A stretch of 27,852 bases of DNA from a virus. The notes beneath the pieces were generated by a model, which was not told the origin of the DNA, searched no databases, and saw only the letters and a program-made list of their open reading frames with translations. The stretch is taken from IMG/VR virus record IMGVR_UViG_3300032323_000768, positions 1 to 27,852 of that record; one strand, given 5' to 3'. The translations under genes were made by a program, and so were the position numbers. Shown in pieces: positions 21,954 to 27,852 of the stretch (position 1 is its first letter; each line of letters opens with the position of its first letter).

Positions 21954-21982
21954 AATATACGGGCATTCGTGAGGTCTGTCAA
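21954..21982 (-). promoter_or_regulatory. sigma70 promoter for the CobT-like gene
   Basis: TTGACA at 21982-21977, a 17-base spacer and TATATT at 21959-21954 on the minus strand. The predicted start is close to 21947, about 18 bases before the ATG. It shares GGGGTTGACA with the cobS promoter. Confidence 0.85.
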
Positions 21983-22005
21983 CCCCTATTTAAACTGCTG
22001 TTTTA

Positions 22006-23613
22006 TCAAGGTTTTCTAAAGACAAAGATCGGTTCATACTTAAGCATAAGCTTCTTGTTTTTCGATTGAACTTCGCAATAGTTCTTCATCATACCTTTAA
22101 CAACAGACACTTGCTCAACCGTATTGCCGAAAATGGTTGACGTTACCAGTTCTTCTTTCTCACCAGTCTCGACGGTACGATTACCACCAGGCATCTGCGC
22201 GAGCGTCATCTTGATTGTCGTCACGTATTCCATACCCAGCGACTTGAGTATGTTGCAAGAGTCCTCTTCAAGAGGTAAGAGTTCTCCATCAAATGCGGCG
22301 TCAGCAATGTTCCACAAGAGGTAACGATCACTCTTCAGATACTCAACACAAGTTTCAAGTGTCGATCTAAGAAATCCATCTCGCCACGCTTCATATTGAT
22401 TGAACTTATGACAAGACTGTTCAGGATCATCAGAGTAAACTTCTTTCGCGAAATATGGAGGCGAAGTGAAGATCATATCGATCTCACCCTTATACTTCTG
22501 AAAACGAGGATCATCACCAATCACTTCTGATCCTCTCTGAAACATTTCGTATGTGTGATGATCACCATACAAAGTGCCATCAATACGAACGTTCTCGTTG
22601 AAGAAATCAGCAATCTCATGATACTTGGTACGACCATCATGAGTATTGTGATCCGTATTCGGGTCAGTGCCTATGTAGTGAATCTTGCGTTTAACGTCTA
22701 CAGACATTGCACCAATAAGACGACCGCCCCAACCAGAAGAAGGGTCATAGATGTTAATCTGATCTTGCTTATCGATGTGTGCAGTAAATCTTTCGTAAAG
22801 ATACCTAGCAGTCAGAGGAGGGAAGTTGACTGCATACTGACAGAACGAAACACGAAATGCTTTCAGACCAACAGGAAATACTTTCTGTCCTCTCTTGAAG
22901 AGTCGGATTGTATATGCGTTCGATCTGTCGATATCGACATTCGTCTTTGTTCTTGTAGGTGAATCGAATGCAGCATCAACGATGAGATTCTTTCTCTTAC
23001 CAAGTTCCACATTATAACCAGTATACGTCTTATTCTCTTTGACAGGGCAGAGCCAATAGTCGTACTTGTCCTTATCTACATTAGATTCGAACCATTCTAC
23101 GAAATCTGTCGCATCTGTTACACGATAAGGCGCAACATTCAAAGACAACACATCACCTTCCGATATGGGAGATGAATAATGGTAAAACGAATCTCGCTTG
23201 AAGTGTCGAGAAGCATACGTGACAAAAGTATCAAGCAAAGCAGGATCAGCAAAGTAGTCGTAAATGGACTTTGCATTACCCTTTGTGCTATATGAAATCT
23301 TTGTCTTCATCATAGTAGGGAAGAATTGATTAACAGCATTGCCGATGACAGAGGTATTGCGAATGATATCCTTTTCGACTTCAAGTTCATGAACAGAGAA
23401 GGAAATCATCTTTCGAAAATTGTCAACGATCTCGTCTTCGTTGTAACCGACGCGAGGTGGCAGACCTTTATGATCCCAAAGATCAATCACAGTCTTTCGC
23501 ATGTCTACTACCCACTGACGAAACTCAATATCAGTCATCCACAAGAGTTCTTCGAACGTCTTGTTGACAGGGCTGTTGATTAGTTCTTCATTCTTTTCGT
23601 AGAACCACTTCAT
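22006..23613 (-). CDS. DNA methylase-like protein with large N-terminal region
   Basis: A 535-residue protein. The C-terminal half is an amino-type DNA methyltransferase: IYDPSSGWGGRLIGAMS near 288-304 is motif I (SAM binding) and IDMIFTSPPYFAKEVY near 378-393 contains motif IV, S-P-P-Y, as in N4-cytosine or N6-adenine enzymes. YLLWNIAD and PIFVFRK follow. The order (motif I before IV, short gap) resembles the gamma arrangement. The first 280 residues are not recognised and may hold target recognition or another activity. It has its own sigma70 promoter. It could protect phage DNA or modify bases. No cognate endonuclease is adjacent. Confidence 0.82.
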   Translation of the reverse strand: MKWFYEKNEELINSPVNKTFEELLWMTDIEFRQWVVDMRKTVIDLWDHKGLPPRVGYNEDEIVDNFRKMISFSVHELEVEKDIIRNTSVIGNAVNQFFPTMMKTKISYSTKGNAKSIYDYFADPALLDTFVTYASRHFKRDSFYHYSSPISEGDVLSLNVAPYRVTDATDFVEWFESNVDKDKYDYWLCPVKENKTYTGYNVELGKRKNLIVDAAFDSPTRTKTNVDIDRSNAYTIRLFKRGQKVFPVGLKAFRVSFCQYAVNFPPLTARYLYERFTAHIDKQDQINIYDPSSGWGGRLIGAMSVDVKRKIHYIGTDPNTDHNTHDGRTKYHEIADFFNENVRIDGTLYGDHHTYEMFQRGSEVIGDDPRFQKYKGEIDMIFTSPPYFAKEVYSDDPEQSCHKFNQYEAWRDGFLRSTLETCVEYLKSDRYLLWNIADAAFDGELLPLEEDSCNILKSLGMEYVTTIKMTLAQMPGGNRTVETGEKEELVTSTIFGNTVEQVSVVKGMMKNYCEVQSKNKKLMLKYEPIFVFRKP

Positions 23614-23640
23614 AGTTTCTCTCTCATCAAATATCTCATC

Positions 23641-23669
23641 ACTATATAGGAATCGCTTAGACTTGTCAA
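23641..23669 (-). promoter_or_regulatory. sigma70 promoter for the DNA methylase gene
   Basis: TTGACA at 23669-23664, a 17-base spacer and TATAGT at 23646-23641 on the minus strand. It begins 8 bases after the stop of the PLP-like gene, so the methylase can be expressed apart from the gp47-gp46 operon. The leader is about 20 bases. Confidence 0.8.
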
Positions 23670-23676
23670 TGAAGTT

Positions 23677-24483
23677 TTAGCGCCCTACATTCCACACTAA
23701 ACAAGGTTCAAGTCGTGGTGTTGTCTTATGATAATCAATCATTGGTCGCCATACTTTCGCATCATATGTTGGAGCCGAAGGAAATGGCGGCGCGTCTTCT
23801 TTCTTTACTGGCTTATCGAACTTGTAAGGAGACTTGTGAAAGATTGCTCGACCAATTTCTCTATCTGACATGGTATGACCAGTAGAGACAACGTGTACAA
23901 CAGCATCAGGGAATGCATATTGTAGAGATCGCGATAGTGTGCCGGAAGAGCCGACCGACCATATCTCTCTAGGTTTGATCGGTAAACTTCTGGCAACTTT
24001 GATAAGGCATCCAATAGAAGTTGGGTGTTCGAGTCCCATTGGAAGCAGTCTACGTTTTTCTGGGTTTTCTGCGACATAATCTTTTGCTCTCTTTTGAGTT
24101 ACTGTCATCATGCCATCAGGTATCCAATGATATATACCACCCAAATCAAGACCGCGTTTTTGATACTCATGCAGCTTTTCCATTGAACGGGCTGCCATGA
24201 ATAGTATCGCTTTCTTGCCATAACGATTGCAGATATACGGCAAACTAATCTGTGCATATCCTGTTGCAGGAGAAGAACCGTATACCCACTCTTCTACATC
24301 TTTATTTTCTTTCGAATGACCAATTAGAAAGTCACCCGCTCTCGCTTTACTGCCAACGTCAAGAAGATCGTCGCGTACAACGAAATAACCATCATGCTCA
24401 GTGAGTACAGGATCCGGATTAGGATCCTGCCAATCACCAATCAGATTGAGATAGTCTTCTGCATTATCAAAAAATAAACTCAT
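23677..24483 (-). CDS. PLP fold-type II-like protein (ACC deaminase/D-cysteine desulfhydrase group)
   Basis: A 268-residue protein with the main landmarks of fold-type II PLP enzymes. VRDDLLDVGSKARAGDFLI (36-54) parallels 'KR.D....GGNK.RKLE.L', with K46 as the Schiff-base lysine. GSSPATGYAQ (69-78) matches the substrate Ser/Thr loop. LLPMGLEHPTSIGCL (146-160) parallels the 'IP.G.S.P.G..G' motif of D-cysteine desulfhydrase and ACC deaminase, and VGSSGTL (177-183) is the phosphate-binding loop. It is about 60 residues shorter than those enzymes. The ATG overlaps the gp46 stop (ATGA). Function unknown: amino acid lyase, or a step in base modification given the adjacent methylase. Confidence 0.68.
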   Translation of the reverse strand: MSLFFDNAEDYLNLIGDWQDPNPDPVLTEHDGYFVVRDDLLDVGSKARAGDFLIGHSKENKDVEEWVYGSSPATGYAQISLPYICNRYGKKAILFMAARSMEKLHEYQKRGLDLGGIYHWIPDGMMTVTQKRAKDYVAENPEKRRLLPMGLEHPTSIGCLIKVARSLPIKPREIWSVGSSGTLSRSLQYAFPDAVVHVVSTGHTMSDREIGRAIFHKSPYKFDKPVKKEDAPPFPSAPTYDAKVWRPMIDYHKTTPRLEPCLVWNVGR

Positions 24484-26192
24484 ACCAACCTGCTAAAGTT
24501 CTTTTGCTTCTGAAAACGATATACCTTTTGAAACTTATCAAGCATCGCATCTGTTTTATGAGAGATGACAAACACATTCGTGTCTGCAAGTACATTCCAC
24601 ATGATCTTTAGAAACTCATCTGTACCGTTGTTATCAAGAGAACCGTCAAGCACTTCATCAAGAATGAGTAAGTTGGTGTTTACCGAGTTACGCATCTTAG
24701 CAATTGAACGCCATGTGAACAGCAGTGCAAGGTCGATTCTAGTTTTCTCACCTTCTGAAAAGTTGTGATATGAAAACTCGTCACGATAACGACTCTTGAT
24801 TGTTTCTTCAAACTGTTCGTTGATATTGAAGTTGACGAAGAAACCCATCTGCGCCAAGTACTTGTTGATTAGTTTGTTGATGATCGGCAGATACTGCTTG
24901 ATGATCTTTGACTTGATGCCGCCGTCTTTCAACAGATTGACTGCAACATCGATATATTTACGATCTTCGAGTAGTTGAGTTCTTTCATCATTCAGACTTT
25001 GTATATCAGTAACCACAAGTTTCAACTCTTCTTCGTTTGAAGAAAGTAAGCTATCTGAAGATTTCAACTCTTCGATTTGTTTTCGTAGATCATCAATACT
25101 TGAAGTGAGCGAAGACTGCTTTGTTCTAAGGCTCGCAATCTCACTCTTTACAGAGTTCATTTTTGATATGATGATATCCAATGCGTTCAAATCACCGATT
25201 GTCTTATCGATCTGAATCTGAATGTTATCAAGACCCTTTTCAAGCTCGATAATCTTAGACTTACTCTTAGATAGTTCTCCCGACTTGAAAGACTCATCAA
25301 TTGATTGTCTGCAAGTAGGACAGCTATCATAGTCGCAAAAGAAGTTATGATCGTCTCGTGTGCGCTTTAAGTTAGTATCGATCTTAGACGCCAAGGAGAC
25401 CAGTTTGGTATGTCTTTCCTTGAGCGCAGACTGTTCGCCGGCTCTTTCGATAAGAGATTCCCGCTCTTCTTCTTTCTCAGTAATGCTTTTTTCGACTTCG
25501 GCAAGATCAGCCATCTTTCGTGTCGATGAAAGAAGAAGGGATTCACTTTTACTCTCGTTGTTTTCTCTGAGCTTTTCAATCGTCTTTTCAACATATGTTT
25601 TCTTCTCCTCTTTACCTGCTATCTCTAAACGATTCTTCTCAAGCAGTTCTTTCGTGAGTTGCATCTTTTGCTTTGCAATAAGATTCATTATAGAGAAGAC
25701 TTGAATATCAAGTAAGTCTTCAATCACCACACGACGATCAGCAGGAGATAACTGCATGAAAGGTGTAAAAGATGCAGAACCAAGAATGACAATCTGAGTG
25801 AACGACTTATAGTTCATCTTGAGAATGAACTTCTCTAAATGTTCCTGATAGTCCTTTGATGATGAATCTTGATTGAGAAGAGTCCCGTCACAGTAAATTT
25901 CGAAGACAGTCGGCTTTATACCACGAATGACTTTGTATTGTCTGCCGTTCGTCTTAAACTCTATCTCAACAAGACAAGCCTTTTCGTTAACAGAGTTTAC
26001 AAGCAACGGCTTGTTTATCTTACGAAAAGGCTTGCCGAAAAGAGCAAAAGTAAGAGCGTCAAGAATGGTAGACTTGCCAGCACCATTTTCACCGATGATG
26101 AGCGCATTAGTCGTCTCGTTAAGTTTGATTTCTGTGAATGCATTGCCTGTGCTGAGAAAGTTCTTCCATCTAATATTTTCGAATGTGATCAT
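24480..26192 (-). CDS. 46: recombination nuclease subunit gp46 (Rad50-like ATPase)
   Basis: A 570-residue SMC/Rad50-type protein (T4 gp46 is 560 aa). It starts with [19 protein letters not shown]. Walker A GENGAGKS is at 34-41. Long coiled-coil arms (rich in E, K and S) flank the zinc-hook CPTC near the middle. The C-terminal lobe has [15 protein letters not shown] (signature) and [13 protein letters not shown] (Walker B and D-loop), then VFVISHK. With gp47 it resects DNA ends for recombination-dependent replication. It overlaps gp47 (ATGA) and is followed by the PLP-like gene in the same way. Confidence 0.97.
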   Translation of the reverse strand: MITFENIRWKNFLSTGNAFTEIKLNETTNALIIGENGAGKSTILDALTFALFGKPFRKINKPLLVNSVNEKACLVEIEFKTNGRQYKVIRGIKPTVFEIYCDGTLLNQDSSSKDYQEHLEKFILKMNYKSFTQIVILGSASFTPFMQLSPADRRVVIEDLLDIQVFSIMNLIAKQKMQLTKELLEKNRLEIAGKEEKKTYVEKTIEKLRENNESKSESLLLSSTRKMADLAEVEKSITEKEEERESLIERAGEQSALKERHTKLVSLASKIDTNLKRTRDDHNFFCDYDSCPTCRQSIDESFKSGELSKSKSKIIELEKGLDNIQIQIDKTIGDLNALDIIISKMNSVKSEIASLRTKQSSLTSSIDDLRKQIEELKSSDSLLSSNEEELKLVVTDIQSLNDERTQLLEDRKYIDVAVNLLKDGGIKSKIIKQYLPIINKLINKYLAQMGFFVNFNINEQFEETIKSRYRDEFSYHNFSEGEKTRIDLALLFTWRSIAKMRNSVNTNLLILDEVLDGSLDNNGTDEFLKIMWNVLADTNVFVISHKTDAMLDKFQKVYRFQKQKNFSRLV

Positions 26193-27262
26193 ACATGTTC
26201 CATCGATATTGCTTCGTTGTAGATATCTCGCATAAAGATTTTTATCTTATCTGAATCCACAGGCAATGTCAACCCGTCAATGTACTTGGTCAATATTGTC
26301 GGCGTATCTTCAGCCTGATCTATCTTTTCTTCATCATTAGTATCTTTGAATACAGAAACATCTTCAATGATAGAGATATCAATCGGTGATGCCTTATATA
26401 ACTTGTCAAGCATAGTGTCGAACGCATACGGGTTTGTCTTGTTGACACAGACGACCTTTACGAAACATCCAGAATACTTCGAATAGTCAGTAGCGTTGAT
26501 CTTTTCTAGTATGTCTTGATGCTTCACATCGTCATAAGCGAGCATCGAAAAGATAGAGTTTGGGTTACGATAGAATGTTACTTTTCTAGTTTCCGTATCC
26601 AAGACACTAAACCCTCTTGGGTCAGCATAGTCAGACCAAGTGTATTCAGCAAAAGCACCAAGATAATGAATGTTACCGATAGAGGAACGATGATGGTAAT
26701 GCCCACTAAAAACAAGGTCAAAGCGAGAGAAAACACTACGATCCATGCCATGGTCGCTAATAGTACCGCGAAACATTTCAAAACCAGTAACTTCAAGATG
26801 ACCCATGAGGATATCAGCAGGTGACTTATTGATTGCTTCAATCGACTCATCATAGTTAGACTCCGTGATCCAAGGCAATAACTGTATCTTACAACCATCA
26901 ATCTCGACAACTTCAGGTGTGTCATAGATGTTGATGTATGAATAACGTCCATCAACAATCTCGCGAAGAGCGTTCACTTCGTGTGTATTCTTAAAGTACT
27001 CATCATGATTGCCAGCGATGATATGTGTCGCAATATTACGACGATCAAGTTCTTCTAGAAAGTCTTCGCGACAACGCTTGGCTGTCATGAAGTTAAGATA
27101 CTTGCGACGATCAAACAAGTCACCAAGATGAATGACATGTCTGATTCTCTGCTCGTCTATAACTTGAAAAAACTGCTCAAGCGACTTCTTGAAGTAGTCA
27201 TAGAAAACGGGGCTGTCATTTCTGACGCCCCAGTGCGTATCAGTAATGAGTGCAACTTTCAA
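26189..27262 (-). CDS. 47: recombination nuclease subunit gp47 (Mre11-like)
   Basis: A 357-residue metallophosphoesterase (T4 gp47 is 339 aa). The metal-binding motifs are ITDTHWG at 6-12, [12 protein letters not shown] near 44, [10 protein letters not shown] near 80, ILMGHLEV and [11 protein letters not shown]. It acts with gp46 as an end-processing nuclease on double-strand breaks. The start codon is TTG, with GAGG 7-8 bases upstream. No ATG exists in frame before the D-x-H motif, which begins at residue 8, so the TTG is required. It is separated from the small upstream gene by one base. Confidence 0.96.
   Translation of the reverse strand: MKVALITDTHWGVRNDSPVFYDYFKKSLEQFFQVIDEQRIRHVIHLGDLFDRRKYLNFMTAKRCREDFLEELDRRNIATHIIAGNHDEYFKNTHEVNALREIVDGRYSYINIYDTPEVVEIDGCKIQLLPWITESNYDESIEAINKSPADILMGHLEVTGFEMFRGTISDHGMDRSVFSRFDLVFSGHYHHRSSIGNIHYLGAFAEYTWSDYADPRGFSVLDTETRKVTFYRNPNSIFSMLAYDDVKHQDILEKINATDYSKYSGCFVKVVCVNKTNPYAFDTMLDKLYKASPIDISIIEDVSVFKDTNDEEKIDQAEDTPTILTKYIDGLTLPVDSDKIKIFMRDIYNEAISMEHV
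26244..26272 (-). promoter_or_regulatory. possible internal promoter before gp46
   Basis: TTGACA at 26272-26267, 17-base spacer, TAAGAT at 26249-26244 on the minus strand, inside the 3' end of gp47. It has the GGGTTGACA context seen at the hsp20, cobT and cobS promoters. The -10 is only four of six, so it may be a coincidence. It could allow independent expression of gp46 and the PLP-like gene. Confidence 0.4.
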
Positions 27263-27263
27263 A

Positions 27264-27458
27264 TTAAGCCCTCTTCTTTCTCACATTAAACATGGCGTCA
27301 TCATTCTTATACTTACGCAACGAAGTGTCAATCGCATCACGAATAGACTCAAGACGAACACGATAGTTATCTCTAATGTGAGAACGCTCAGTCTTGTTCA
27401 TCATGCTATCAATTAAGCTTTGTACCTGAAATGGAATGTTGTGTGATTCATCCTTCAT
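27264..27458 (-). CDS. small conserved protein between gp55 and gp47
   Basis: A 64-residue basic, helical protein ([21 protein letters not shown], then [19 protein letters not shown]). A similar short protein, with 'IP..VQ.LID.ML.K....R.NY..RL..I..AI...L..Y', is present near this place in T4-like cyanophages as far as I recall; no function is known to me. Earlier in-frame ATG and TTG codons exist, but the ATG at 27458 has GAGGA about 9 bases upstream, inside the end of gp55 (11-base overlap). It probably belongs to the gp55-gp47 transcript. Confidence 0.7.
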   Translation of the reverse strand: MKDESHNIPFQVQSLIDSMMNKTERSHIRDNYRVRLESIRDAIDTSLRKYKNDDAMFNVRKKRA

Positions 27459-27852
27459 CTGTCTTTTCCTCATAAAACTTCGCAAGCCCTTCTTTCATCT
27501 GCTTGCGCTTAATCTTCTTTGCTTCTTCCTTCTTCTCAAATCTATTCATAAAGTCGTTGATATTATCATACATTGAAGAAGGAAGCAAGTTCTTATCGTT
27601 GTCATCGACAAACACGAACGACTCATGTTCACCTTGTGCGGCACCATGAATGATACTGTGCTGAAAGTTTTTGTAAATGACGTATCGATTCTTCTCTTCT
27701 TTACTTATTCTACGCAAGAAGGCGTAGTAGATCACTTGAGTGAAGTATGCGAATGGGTTCTGTCCTATCTCAGGATTGTAGTCTTTGAAATACAGAATGC
27801 AGTTCTCTATGCCATCCGACACCATCTCATCTCTATATGAGTAGTTGATGAA
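27448..27852 (-). CDS. 55: late sigma factor gp55, 5' end outside window
   Basis: The frame is open to the right edge, so the N-terminus is missing; 134 codons are visible including the stop. INYSYRDEMVSDGIENCILYF, then NPFAYFTQVIYYAFLRRISKEEK and RYVIYKN, are the region 2-like core of T4 gp55 (185 aa), which binds the host polymerase core and recognises TATAAATA late promoters. Near the C-terminus, GLAKFYEE could be the short clamp-binding segment, though T4 places it at the very end. It starts the operon that continues to gp47 and gp46. An internal ATG at 27825 is not the real start. Confidence 0.93.
   Translation of the reverse strand, partial: FINYSYRDEMVSDGIENCILYFKDYNPEIGQNPFAYFTQVIYYAFLRRISKEEKNRYVIYKNFQHSIIHGAAQGEHESFVFVDDNDKNLLPSSMYDNINDFMNRFEKKEEAKKIKRKQMKEGLAKFYEEKTDEG

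Noticed and set aside
19713-22019. A 768-codon open frame on the plus strand opposite the CobT-like gene.
   Set aside because: It is antisense to a gene with clear zincin and VWA motifs, begins at a TTG within a hairpin, shows no recognisable domain, and no other plus-strand gene is supported. Long antisense frames can arise from codon bias of the sense gene.

Overview
This window is part of a T4-like myovirus genome. Its core is the T4 replication and late-transcription module: late sigma gp55 (cut by the right edge), gp47, gp46, sliding clamp gp45, a DsbA-like protein, clamp loader gp44 and gp62, and RegA. DNA polymerase gp43, which follows regA in T4, is not here. All supported genes lie on the minus strand, so transcription runs from high to low coordinates. 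Genes are tightly packed with many ATGA, TAATG or TGATG overlaps, and no gap reaches 300 bases. The base composition is moderately AT-rich. Several accessory genes (DUF1127, DUF1289, a CobS/CobT-like pair, Hsp20) suggest an alphaproteobacterial, possibly aquatic, host. That host assignment is inference. I saw no tRNA, CRISPR array, insertion sequence or attachment site.

Layout from right to left. (1) 27852-23677: gp55, a small conserved protein, gp47-gp46 recombination nuclease, and a protein resembling PLP fold-type II enzymes of the ACC deaminase/D-cysteine desulfhydrase group. The last three are translationally coupled. (2) 23669-18196: three large genes, two to three of them with their own consensus sigma70-type promoter (TTGACA, 17-base spacer): a DNA methylase-like protein, a zincin-VWA (CobT-like) protein and its CobS/MoxR-like AAA+ partner, then a tiny winged-helix protein. 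(3) 18188-13298: a GT-A glycosyltransferase, dNMP kinase, clamp, DsbA-like protein, small protein, gp44, a small PD-(D/E)xK nuclease candidate, gp62 and RegA. (4) 13298-9837: a virion structural protein, dUTPase with an AT-hook-like tail, two small proteins, a PAAR spike-tip protein, Hsp20 and a DUF1127 protein, closed by an intrinsic terminator. (5) 9795-1: a sugar and glycan cassette of about 9.4 kb holding several glycosyltransferases, three SAM methyltransferases of FkbM or related type, a GDP-mannose 3,5-epimerase, an NDP-glucose 4,6-dehydratase and a deoxysugar C-methyltransferase. It ends with a DUF1289 protein and a partial acidic protein.

How it may work together. The gp45/44/62 and gp46/47 proteins support replication and recombination, and gp45 with gp55 drives late transcription. 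RegA probably tunes translation of the early genes. dNMP kinase and dUTPase adjust the nucleotide pool. The structural, PAAR and Hsp20 genes belong to particle assembly but sit directly behind regA. The sugar cassette could alter host surface glycans or decorate virions. The least explained parts are the AAA+/zincin-VWA pair, the PLP-like protein beside a methylase, and a possible GDP-L-galactose to GT10 transferase route. Promoters are compact: several sigma70 elements overlap hairpins that terminate the preceding gene, and the hsp20 promoter merges a sigma70 promoter with a T4-type late element (TATAAATA).
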